Assembly (NCBI GenBank): GCA_030681635.1
Contig: JAUXRT010000333.1
Span: forward strand, 1 to 6,263
Direction: 5' to 3'
Length of the DNA stretch: 6,263 nucleotides
Source of the DNA: Reyranella sp.
GTDB lineage: Bacteria; Pseudomonadota; Alphaproteobacteria; Reyranellales; Reyranellaceae
Below, one piece after another: positions 1 through 6,263 of this stretch. The first letter of the stretch is position 1; each line of letters starts with the position of its first letter. Under the pieces are notes generated by a model that did not search any database, had not been told where the DNA came from, and saw nothing but the letters and a program-made list of their open reading frames with translations. A program made the translations under genes and the position numbers.

Positions 1-1242
<1,242 letters not shown>

Positions 1243-1333
1243 GACTTCTCCTGAGCTTGTCCGCTGCGTCTTATCAGGCGGTATCGGCCGCGCCAACCTT
1301 TGCAGCAGGGGGGCCTGGCAGTACAAATGCGCA
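1243..1333. promoter_or_regulatory. Divergent intergenic region between gcdH and the GNAT gene
   Basis: This 91-bp gap separates two divergent start codons and must hold the promoters of both unless the acetyltransferase is read from further away. For gcdH (minus strand) the best -35-like hexamer is TTGGCG (1296-1291), with a loose -10-like GATAAG/ATAAGA at 1275-1269, a spacer of 15-16 bases; this is weak. The gcdH Shine-Dalgarno AGGAG lies at 1252-1248. For the acetyltransferase no convincing promoter hexamers are visible, and the G-run at about 1307-1313 is too far from the ATG to be a good ribosome binding site. No clear operator palindrome was seen. Confidence 0.35.
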
Positions 1334-1759
1334 ATGATCGTTCGCGACCTGACGCCCGCCGATCTGCCCGCCGTGACTGCCTTGCTGGGCCAGCTCGGCT
1401 ATGAGCTTGCCGATCACGAGGTCCGCCATCGTCTCGAGCATCTCATGAAGACGCCGGATCACGCGGCCAGAGTGGCTGACATCGATGGCAAGGTCGTGGG
1501 CCTGTTGCACGTGTTCGAGCGGCCGGCGCTGGAGAAACCCCGCGAGGCCGTCGTTCAATCCCTTGTGGTCGATGCGGCCCAGCGTGCTCGCGGTGTGGGT
1601 GCGGCCCTGATGCGCGACGCCGAGGCGTGGGCGCGCGAGCGCGGCCTGGCGTCAGTGGCCTTGTACACGCGTGTCGACAGGGAAGCCGCTCGCGCCTTCT
1701 ATGAGCGCATCGGCTACCGGCTATCGGCCACGTCGCATCTTCTGCGGCGCGATTTGTAA
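1334..1759 (+). CDS. GNAT-family N-acetyltransferase, small single-domain
   Basis: A 141-residue cytoplasmic protein expected to transfer an acetyl group from acetyl-CoA to an amine; the acceptor cannot be told. It begins MIVRDLTPADLPAV, the usual first strand and helix of a GNAT domain. Motif A is VVQSLVVDAAQRARGVGAAL (73-92), with the pyrophosphate-binding R-x-x-G-x-G at 84-89 (RARGVG). Motif B is the REAARAFYERIGYRL stretch (about 116-130), with the conserved aromatic of the AFYE segment. The length is that of a complete single-domain GNAT. An open frame continues upstream into the gcdH antisense, but no other ATG, GTG or TTG in frame suits the domain better, so ATG 1334 is chosen; no good ribosome binding site sits before it and it could be leaderless. 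It is convergent with the ABC ATPase gene, with 5 bp between stop codons. The domain call is strong, the substrate unknown. Confidence 0.88.
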   Translation: MIVRDLTPADLPAVTALLGQLGYELADHEVRHRLEHLMKTPDHAARVADIDGKVVGLLHVFERPALEKPREAVVQSLVVDAAQRARGVGAALMRDAEAWARERGLASVALYTRVDREAARAFYERIGYRLSATSHLLRRDL

Positions 1760-1782
1760 AAGGGTTACGAAGAGGTCGCGCC
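1746..1782. terminator. Possible shared hairpin over the convergent stop codons
   Basis: Arms GGCGCGA (1746-1752) and TCGCGCC (1776-1782) are perfect inverted repeats. Nested inside are GTAA (1756-1759) and TTAC (1765-1768) around AAGGG, so both stop codons (TAA at 1757-1759 on plus, and at 1767-1765 on minus) fall in the inner stem. It could act as a bidirectional terminator for the two convergent genes, but neither strand has a T-run after the stem and the inner loop is unbalanced. Rho-dependent ends are equally possible. Confidence 0.3.
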
Positions 1783-2565
1783 AACCGCCCTTCCGGTGAG
1801 GGTGCGGAAAATCTCCAGGTTGAGGCGGCCGAAGGCCTCGGAGGCGCGCAGTTCCACGGTGCGGGGCCGCGGCAGGTCGATCCTGAGGTCCGCGGCGATG
1901 CGGCCGGGGCGGGGCGACATCACCACGACACGATCCGACAGGAACACCGCCTCGGGGATGGAATGGGTGACGAACAGCACGGTCTTGCGGGCCTCGCGGG
2001 CGAGGTCGCGCTCGCCCCAGATGCGCAGCAGTTCGAGGGCCATGTCGTCGCGGGTCATGGCGTCAAGCGCGCCGAACGGCTCGTCCATCAGCAGGAGCGG
2101 CGGATCGAGCAGCAGGGCTCGGCAGAGCGAGGCGCGCTGCTGCATGCCGCCGGAGAGCTCGCGTGGCAGCTTGTCGGCGAAGCCGTGCAATCCGGCCATC
2201 TCCAGCAGGTCAAACGCGCGCTTGCGCAACGCGCCGGGGTCCTTGCCGGCAAGCTCGGCCGGCAGCAGCACGTTCTCCAGGATGGTCCGCCACTTCAGCA
2301 GGATCGGGGCCTGGAACACCATGCCGATATCGGGAATCGGCTGCGTCACCTCGCGGCCGGCGACGGTGATCGTACCGGCCGTCGCGGGCCGAAGCCCTGC
2401 CACGATCCGGAGAAGGGTCGACTTCCCGCAGCCGCTCGGGCCCACCAGCGAGACGAACTCGCCGGGCTCCACCGACAGCGAAATGCCGGCGAGGGCCTCG
2501 ACCGGGCCGCTCGCCGCTTCGTAGATCATGCCGACCTTGTCGAGGTCGATCAGCCTGCTGGTCAC
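1765..2565 (-). CDS. ABC transporter ATP-binding protein, NitT/TauT type
   Basis: This 266-residue cytoplasmic ATPase powers the importer formed with the permease and binding protein encoded just upstream. All nucleotide-binding motifs are present in order: Walker A GPSGCGKST (42-50), Q-loop Q85 in MVFQAP, signature LSGGMQQR (137-144), Walker B LLLMDEP (157-163) with catalytic E162, D-loop GALD (165-168) and switch histidine H201 in VTHSIPEA. The PFGALDAMTR and SPRPGRI segments are typical of the nitrate/sulfonate/taurine (SsuB/TauB-like) group, though this does not fix the substrate. The start is GTG at 2565-2563; the ATG at codon 13 would cut off the first strand. No Shine-Dalgarno is visible before the GTG. 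The gene begins 33 bp after, and in the same frame as, the binding-protein stop, so translational coupling is likely. It ends tail-to-tail with the GNAT gene. Confidence 0.95.
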   Translation of the reverse strand: MTSRLIDLDKVGMIYEAASGPVEALAGISLSVEPGEFVSLVGPSGCGKSTLLRIVAGLRPATAGTITVAGREVTQPIPDIGMVFQAPILLKWRTILENVLLPAELAGKDPGALRKRAFDLLEMAGLHGFADKLPRELSGGMQQRASLCRALLLDPPLLLMDEPFGALDAMTRDDMALELLRIWGERDLAREARKTVLFVTHSIPEAVFLSDRVVVMSPRPGRIAADLRIDLPRPRTVELRASEAFGRLNLEIFRTLTGRAVGATSS

Positions 2566-2598
2566 GCCAGATACGCGGAGTCGGGTGTCGGTTCGACG

Positions 2599-3591
2599 TC
2601 AGTTCTTGGGCATCTGCACCAGGGTGTAGAAGTCCTTCGAGTAGACGTCCTTGCACTCGACCTTCTTGGGCAGGCCCATGTAGGTGTTCACCAGGTCGAC
2701 CGAGTCGCACATCTTCTTGTCGTCGATCGAGCCGATGCCGTTCTTGGCGTAGCGGTCGGTCTTCATCAGGCCGAGGCCCAGCAGCATGTTCGGCGTCATC
2801 AGCTCGACGTCGACTTCCGGCACGCGCTTCTTGAAGATTTCCATGGCGGCCTTCGGGTCGGCCATGACATCGCGCCAGCCCATGTAGGAGGCTTCCAGGA
2901 AGGCTTTTAGCACCTGCGGCCGGTCCTTCATCGTCTTGGCGCTGGCGATGATCGACATCGAGTACATGTCGAAGCCGAAGTCGGCCCACTGCATCATCAC
3001 GACGTTGCCCTTGCCGGCCGCCTTCTCGTAGAGCGGCAGGCCGGTCGAGTAGTCGCCGACGCCGTCCATGCGCTTCTCGGCGACCGCGGCGATCTTGGCT
3101 GCGGGCTCGATGTTCACCCAGCTGATCTTGGAGGCGTCGATGCCGTTCAGCTTGGCGAAAGCCGGAAAGATCTGGCGCTGGCTGTCGCCCGGAGGGGCGC
3201 CGAGCGTGGCGCCCTCGAGATCCTTGGGCTTGGTGAGCGGCTTGCTCTTGAGGCTGAAGATGTTGAGCGGCGTCTTGTCGAACACCATGCCCACGACCTT
3301 GACCGTGGTGCCGCGGGCAGCAGAGGCGATGACGACGGCGGCGTCGGCGAGGCCTGCATCGGCGCGGCCGGTGTCGACCTTGGCGATCGAATCGCCCGAC
3401 CCCTTGGAGTTCTCCAGGGTCACGTCGAGGCCCTTGGCCTTGTAGTAGCCCTTGTCGAGCGCCACCCAGTAAGCGGCGTGATCGCCAACGGCAAACCAGT
3501 TCAGCGCGAAGGTGAATTTCTCCTGCGCCACGGCCGGCGTCGCGGCGAAGGCAGCGGCGGCGGCCAGAATGATGGACGTTCTACGGAACAT
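2599..3591 (-). CDS. Periplasmic substrate-binding protein, NMT1/THI5-like (NitT/TauT family)
   Basis: A 330-residue secreted protein expected to capture the substrate in the periplasm and hand it to the permease. A Sec signal peptide is clear: FRR, a hydrophobic alanine-rich core, and probable cleavage after A22 (AVA|QE). It is not a lipoprotein, as no lipobox cysteine is present. The mature part opens with FTFALNWFAVGDHAAYWVALDKGYY, the conserved first strand and helix of the NMT1/THI5-like fold; W32, Y41 and W42 are candidate ligand-stacking residues. DTGRADAGLADAA (73-85), KPKDLEGATLGAPPGDSQRQ (121-140) and MDGVGDYS (175-182) are the usual hinge and pocket segments of the family. The only cysteines, C295 and C313, could form a disulfide. 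The start ATG has a strong AGGGAGGA site (3604-3597), the best in this operon, suggesting the binding protein is made in excess. Related proteins bind nitrate, sulfonates, taurine, pyrimidine thiamin precursors or riboflavin; the ligand here is unknown. Confidence 0.95.
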   Translation of the reverse strand: MFRRTSIILAAAAAFAATPAVAQEKFTFALNWFAVGDHAAYWVALDKGYYKAKGLDVTLENSKGSGDSIAKVDTGRADAGLADAAVVIASAARGTTVKVVGMVFDKTPLNIFSLKSKPLTKPKDLEGATLGAPPGDSQRQIFPAFAKLNGIDASKISWVNIEPAAKIAAVAEKRMDGVGDYSTGLPLYEKAAGKGNVVMMQWADFGFDMYSMSIIASAKTMKDRPQVLKAFLEASYMGWRDVMADPKAAMEIFKKRVPEVDVELMTPNMLLGLGLMKTDRYAKNGIGSIDDKKMCDSVDLVNTYMGLPKKVECKDVYSKDFYTLVQMPKN

Positions 3592-3621
3592 GACGATCCT
3601 CCCTGTTGTTATGTGCTGAAT

Positions 3622-4389
3622 TCAGTCGATGCCTTCGGCCCACGGCGCCCACAGGTGCGCGACGAGCACGACGGCGCCATAGAGCGCGAGGCCGACGGCC
3701 GAAATCCAGATCAGCGCGGCGAACGCCACCGAGGTGTTCATGCTGCTCTGGGTGGTGACGATGACGTAGCCCAGGCCCCTTTGCGAGGCCACGAACTCGC
3801 CCACGATGGCGCCGACGACGGCCGCTGTCGCGGTGATTTTTAGCGCGCTCAGGATGTAGGGGAGCGCGTTTGGAATGCGGATTTTTACGAAGATCTTCCA
3901 TTTCGGCGCGTTGAACACGCGGCCGAGATCGAGCATGTCGGCCTCGACCTGGCTGAGGCCGACCGCGGTGTTGATGACGACCGGGAAGAAGCCGATCAGC
4001 GCCCCCATCAGCATGTTGGGGAAGATGCCGTAGCCCATCCAGGTCAGGAACAGCGGTGCGATCGCGACCTTGGGCAGGGTGTTGACGAACACCAGGAAGG
4101 GCACGAGCGCGTTGGCCAGCAGCGGCGACCAGGCAATCGCGACGCCCAGCGCCACGCCGACGCCGGCGGCCAGGAAGAAGGCGCCGATGATCTCGAATGT
4201 CGTCGCCCAGATGTGCTGGCCCCACGAGGTATCGCCATGCCACAGCGCGTTCCACACCGAGAGTGGGGCCGGCAGCAGGTACTCGCGGATGCCGCCGAAG
4301 CTCACGGCGGCCTGCCAACTCGCCAGAAGGAACGCAAACAGCACGAGCGTCGGCCAGTACTGGCGGCCGAGGTGGGAGAATTTCGTCAT
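3622..4389 (-). CDS. ABC transporter permease, NitT/TauT type (BPD_transp_1)
   Basis: A 255-residue inner-membrane protein, full length for the family, that forms the transport channel, probably as a homodimer since only one permease gene is present. About six membrane segments are visible: roughly 12-30, 64-86, 92-116, 122-147, 180-200 and 219-246. The EYLLPAPLSVWNAL segment after the first helix is typical of SsuC/TauC-like permeases. The cytoplasmic coupling (EAA) loop that docks on the ATPase lies at about 148-177 (VEADMLDLGRVF, then IRIPNALP), with the conserved G156. It is first in the operon, followed after 30 bp by the binding protein. The ATG at 4389 is the only usable start: no other start codon lies in frame between it and an upstream in-frame stop at 4437-4435. 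It has no Shine-Dalgarno, and a perfect palindrome begins just 8 bases upstream. Confidence 0.95.
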   Translation of the reverse strand: MTKFSHLGRQYWPTLVLFAFLLASWQAAVSFGGIREYLLPAPLSVWNALWHGDTSWGQHIWATTFEIIGAFFLAAGVGVALGVAIAWSPLLANALVPFLVFVNTLPKVAIAPLFLTWMGYGIFPNMLMGALIGFFPVVINTAVGLSQVEADMLDLGRVFNAPKWKIFVKIRIPNALPYILSALKITATAAVVGAIVGEFVASQRGLGYVIVTTQSSMNTSVAFAALIWISAVGLALYGAVVLVAHLWAPWAEGID

Positions 4390-4415
4390 GCGCGCCGAGC
4401 GATGAACCTGTTCAT
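4386..4415 (-). other. Possible leader mini-ORF 2, ATGA-overlapping the permease start
   Basis: The frame ATG (4415-4413) to TGA (4388-4386) encodes MNRFIARRA and lies almost entirely within the 22-bp palindrome. Its stop shares ATGA with the permease start (4389-4386). Translation of it would melt the predicted hairpin and could pass ribosomes to the permease start by coupling. There is no strong ribosome binding site and no conservation evidence, so this is speculative. Confidence 0.2.
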
Positions 4416-4419
4416 CGCT
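4398..4419. promoter_or_regulatory. Perfect 22-bp palindrome, candidate operator
   Basis: Arms AGCGATGAAC (4398-4407) and GTTCATCGCT (4410-4419) are exact reverse complements around a CT centre. Symmetry, length and position in a divergent control region fit the binding site of a dimeric repressor such as a GntR-, IclR- or TetR-family protein; none can be chosen by sequence alone. It ends 8 bases before the permease ATG. In the leftward transcript the same bases could fold into a 10-bp stem with a tiny loop right where a ribosome would bind, so an RNA-level role is also possible. Confidence 0.55.
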
Positions 4420-4438
4420 TTCGTCCCGCTGATATCAT
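4412..4438 (-). other. Possible leader mini-ORF 1 upstream of the permease gene
   Basis: The frame ATG (4438-4436) to TGA (4414-4412) encodes MISAGRKR. Its stop overlaps the ATG of a second mini-ORF by the four bases ATGA. An AAGGA lies 10 bases before its ATG, a little far for a ribosome binding site. It may be chance: very short frames are common. It is listed because it forms a chain of ATGA overlaps leading to a permease gene that has no ribosome binding site of its own. Confidence 0.15.
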
Positions 4439-4464
4439 GTGCGTGCAGTCCTTCAGACTGGCGA

Positions 4465-4480
4465 ACGGGCATTTGCCCGT
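4465..4480. promoter_or_regulatory. Perfect 16-bp palindrome, second candidate operator
   Basis: Arms ACGGGCA (4465-4471) and TGCCCGT (4474-4480) are exact reverse complements around TT. The right arm overlaps the -35-like TTGACG (4483-4478, minus strand) by three bases, so a bound protein could block leftward transcription. It lies 29 bases before the isomerase-like start. Its sequence is unrelated to the 22-bp palindrome, so it would be a site for a different protein, or a short hairpin in the leader. Confidence 0.4.
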
Positions 4481-4498
4481 CAAGTTTGGCGGTTGGGC

Positions 4499-4503
4499 GA
4501 GGA
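4499..4503 (+). promoter_or_regulatory. Ribosome binding site fixing the GTG start of the isomerase-like gene
   Basis: GAGGA, six bases before GTG 4510, supports that codon over the much longer upstream reading of the same frame, which runs back through the antisense of the permease gene to 4213 and has no homology-like content. Confidence 0.65.
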
Positions 4504-4509
4504 TCATCG

Positions 4510-5328
4510 GTGAAACTGTCTCTGTGCAATGAGGTGATCCGCGAGCTCCCGTTCGAGCGGCAGTGCGGGCTGGCGGCGGGCCTCGGCTATCGCGGCCTGG
4601 AAGTCGCGCCGTTCACCCTGGGCGACGATGCATGGCGCATGCCGGCGTCGCGCCGGGCGGAGATTCGCAGCGCCTGCTCCGCCGCCGGGATCGCGGTGAG
4701 CGGGCTGCATTGGCTGCTGGCCGCGCCTCAGGGCCTCTCCATCACCACCTCCGACCGCGCGGTCTGGCAGAAGAGTGTCGAGGTCTTGCGCGCGCTGGTC
4801 GAACTCTGCGCCGATCTCGGCGGCGACTATCTCGTGCATGGCTCGCCGGCGCAGCGTCGCGTCGTCGAGGCAGACGATGGCCGGCGGGCGGAGGAGGCCT
4901 GGCGCATCGCGGCCTCGGAGGCCGGCCAGGCCGGAGTCACCTATTGCCTTGAACCGCTTGCCCGGCCTGACTGCAATTTCGTCAACACGCTGGCCGAGGC
5001 TGCCGATGTGGTGAAGCGCAACGGCAATCCGGCGCTCGCCATCATGATCGACACCCTGGCGGCGGGCCTGGAGGAGAAGGAGCCGGTGGCCGACGCCGTC
5101 AGGCGCTGGATGCCGACCGGCCTGATGGCGCATGTGCAATTCAACGACCGCAGCAAGCGCGGGCCGGGGCAGGGCGACGACCGGTTCGCGCCCGTCGTGC
5201 GGGCGCTCAACGAAACGGGCTATACCGGCTGGGTGGCGATGGAGCCCTTCGTCTACGAGCCCGACGGTCCGACCTGCGCCGCGCGGATGATCGGTTACGT
5301 CGCGGGACTTCTGGAGCAAGGCGCATGA
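4510..5328 (+). CDS. Sugar phosphate isomerase/epimerase family TIM-barrel protein
   Basis: A 272-residue cytoplasmic protein of the xylose isomerase-like TIM-barrel (AP endonuclease 2) superfamily, which includes hydroxypyruvate isomerase, D-tagatose 3-epimerase and inosose dehydratase. It starts MKLSLCNEVI (GTG read as Met), the usual first strand. The metal-binding set is recognisable: E148 (CLEPL), D181 (MIDT), H208 (AHVQFND) and E245 (MEPF). Spacings of 33, 27 and 37 match D-tagatose 3-epimerase (E152, D185, H211, E246) closely, so it is probably an active Mn/Mg-dependent isomerase or epimerase on a keto-sugar or related acid. The PGQGDDRFAPVVRAL segment (218-232) corresponds to the family's G-x-G-x-x-D/x-F/W loop. 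It overlaps the enolase-superfamily gene by ATGA and is divergent from the importer, suggesting work on the imported compound. Which reaction it catalyses cannot be told. Confidence 0.88.
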   Translation: MKLSLCNEVIRELPFERQCGLAAGLGYRGLEVAPFTLGDDAWRMPASRRAEIRSACSAAGIAVSGLHWLLAAPQGLSITTSDRAVWQKSVEVLRALVELCADLGGDYLVHGSPAQRRVVEADDGRRAEEAWRIAASEAGQAGVTYCLEPLARPDCNFVNTLAEAADVVKRNGNPALAIMIDTLAAGLEEKEPVADAVRRWMPTGLMAHVQFNDRSKRGPGQGDDRFAPVVRALNETGYTGWVAMEPFVYEPDGPTCAARMIGYVAGLLEQGA

Positions 5329-6263
5329 AGGTGAAACTGGACCAGGTCGATCGCTTCGAGCGCGACGTCCGCCTGAGGCTGCCGTTCCGGTTCGGCGTGA
5401 TCACCGTTACCGAAAGCATCCAGGCCATCGTGCGGGTGCGGATTTCCCTGGCAGACGGGCGAACCAGCGAAGGCGTGGCGGCCGAGGCGCTGGGCGCCAA
5501 ATGGTTCGAGAAGAGCCCGGCCTTTACCGACGCGCAGAACCTCGACCAGCTTCGCCAGTCGCTCGACATCGCCATCGCGCACTACAAGGCGCGTGGCTCC
5601 GATACGCCTTTCGGGCTGTTCGCCGGCACCTATCGTCAACAGCATGCGCGTGGCGCCGAACTCGGCCTCAATCCGCTGGTCGCGTCCTACGGTCCGGCGC
5701 TCCTCGACCGCGCCATCCTCGATGCCCTGGGCAAGGCGACGGGCCAATCCTTTGCGCAGATGATCTCGACCAACGTGCCGGGCATCGAGGCGACGGACCT
5801 CACGCCAGACGTCAAGGACGCCCACCTTCAACCTTTCCTCGCCGGCCTGAAGCCCGGAGAGACCATCGACCTGCGCCACACCGTCGGCCTCGTCGATCCG
5901 CTGACGGCAGCCGAGCGGCCGGCCTCGGAACGGGTCAACGACGGCCTGCCGGAGACACTGGAGGAGGTCGTCTCCTACTATCGTGGCCGCTACTACAAGC
6001 TGAAGGTGGGCGGCGACATCAAGGCCGACCTCGACCGGCTGTCGCGCATCGCATCGGTCCTCGATGCCGGCGCCGGCGACTATCGCGTCACCTTGGACGG
6101 CAACGAGCAGTACGACGACGTCGACGGCATCCTCGAATTGTGGCGCAAGGTCGAGGAGATGCCAGCGCTGGCGCGCATGGTCCAGGCGACCTTGTTCATC
6201 GAGCAGCCGATCAAACGCGCCGAGGCCCTTAGCCGGCCCGTGACCGAGCTGGCCGAATATCGT
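5325..6263 (+). CDS. Enolase-superfamily (mandelate racemase/muconate lactonizing enzyme) protein, 3' end cut
   Basis: 313 codons are open to the right edge. Enolase-superfamily members abstract a proton next to a carboxylate, stabilise the enolate with Mg2+, and racemise, dehydrate, cycloisomerise or epimerise acids. Seen: an N-terminal capping part ending in SYGPALLDRAILDALGKATG (about 121-140), then the barrel with K225-x-K227 (YYKLKVGG), metal ligand D258 with N260 (LDGNEQY) and metal ligand E293 (FIEQP). The third metal ligand and the C-terminal catalytic residues lie beyond the edge. The KxK at 225 is about 60 residues later than in typical members (near 160-170), owing to extra sequence in the capping region, so the whole protein should exceed 400 residues. 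The ATG overlaps the previous stop (ATGA) with GGAG eight bases upstream; GTG 5331 is an alternative. Family is firm, subgroup and substrate unknown. Confidence 0.88.
   Translation, partial: MKVKLDQVDRFERDVRLRLPFRFGVITVTESIQAIVRVRISLADGRTSEGVAAEALGAKWFEKSPAFTDAQNLDQLRQSLDIAIAHYKARGSDTPFGLFAGTYRQQHARGAELGLNPLVASYGPALLDRAILDALGKATGQSFAQMISTNVPGIEATDLTPDVKDAHLQPFLAGLKPGETIDLRHTVGLVDPLTAAERPASERVNDGLPETLEEVVSYYRGRYYKLKVGGDIKADLDRLSRIASVLDAGAGDYRVTLDGNEQYDDVDGILELWRKVEEMPALARMVQATLFIEQPIKRAEALSRPVTELAEYR

Larger units (their letters stand above)
4390..4509. promoter_or_regulatory. Divergent control region between the importer operon and the catabolic genes
   Basis: These 120 bp separate the permease start (minus) from the isomerase-like start (plus) and should hold both promoters. 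Inverted repeats fill it: 4398-4419 (10-bp arms), TGATATCA at 4430-4437, CAGTC/GACTG at 4446-4460 and 4465-4480 (7-bp arms). On the minus strand a good -35-like TTGACG sits at 4483-4478, with only a poor -10 candidate (CAGTCT, 4460-4455) after a 17-base spacer. On the plus strand no convincing promoter hexamers stand out. The arrangement is what one expects when a single regulator controls uptake and catabolism in both directions, but no regulator gene lies in the window. Confidence 0.6.

Noticed and set aside
2566..2598. An in-frame arrangement of binding protein and ATPase separated by one TGA, suggesting a readthrough fusion
   Set aside because: One in three gene pairs is in the same frame by chance, and a periplasmic protein joined to a cytoplasmic ATPase would make no topological sense.
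1963..2910. A 315-codon open frame on the plus strand
   Set aside because: It runs antisense across the ends of two genes (ATPase and binding protein) with no motif of its own; it is a composition artefact.
4213..4509. A 99-codon upstream extension of the isomerase-like frame
   Set aside because: It overlaps the permease gene in antisense, does not resemble the family N-terminus, and GTG 4510 has a well-spaced GAGGA and begins directly with the first barrel strand.
4504..5319. A 271-codon open frame on the minus strand
   Set aside because: It is the antisense of the TIM-barrel gene, which has a full metal-ligand set and a ribosome binding site; the minus reading is low-complexity and lacks motifs.
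4510..5339. The 9-base repeat GTGAAACTG at 4510-4518 and 5331-5339, near the starts of two genes
   Set aside because: It is short, encodes the common MKL/VKL opening of a first strand, and needs no special explanation, though it leaves GTG 5331 as an alternative start.

Overview
The window is GC-rich (about two-thirds G+C by eye) and densely coded, with strong G/C bias at third codon positions. Together with the gene content this suggests a metabolically versatile soil or water proteobacterium, most likely an alphaproteobacterium of the Rhizobiales/Rhodospirillales kind. That assignment is inferred from composition and gene families; there is no rRNA or other taxonomic marker here.

Seven protein genes are present, two of them cut by the window edges. 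At the left edge (1-1242, minus strand) is nearly all of a glutaryl-CoA dehydrogenase (gcdH), lacking only its stop codon and perhaps a few C-terminal residues. It is divergent, across a 91-bp gap, from a small GNAT-family N-acetyltransferase (1334-1759, plus). The acetyltransferase ends tail-to-tail with the next block, with only 5 bp between the two stop codons.

The centre (4389 down to 1765, minus strand) is a three-gene operon for a complete NitT/TauT-type ABC importer: inner-membrane permease, then periplasmic substrate-binding protein of the NMT1/THI5-like fold, then ATPase. The gaps between genes are about 30 bp. The substrate cannot be read from the sequence.

Divergent from the importer, across a 120-bp intergenic region (4390-4509), are two tightly linked plus-strand genes. 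The first encodes a TIM-barrel protein of the sugar phosphate isomerase/epimerase (xylose isomerase-like AP endonuclease 2) superfamily with all four metal ligands recognisable. The second, overlapping it by an ATGA, encodes an enolase-superfamily (mandelate racemase/muconate lactonizing enzyme) protein that runs off the right edge. The 120-bp region holds a perfect 22-bp palindrome with 10-bp arms, a second perfect 16-bp palindrome, and smaller inverted repeats, and looks like a shared control region.

The most economical reading is an uptake-plus-catabolism locus: the importer brings in a small, probably polyhydroxylated or carboxylated compound, which the isomerase-like and enolase-superfamily enzymes convert. 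The actual substrate and pathway are unknown and are the most interesting open question here. gcdH and the acetyltransferase look like unrelated neighbours. I saw no mobile element, CRISPR array, tRNA or rRNA.
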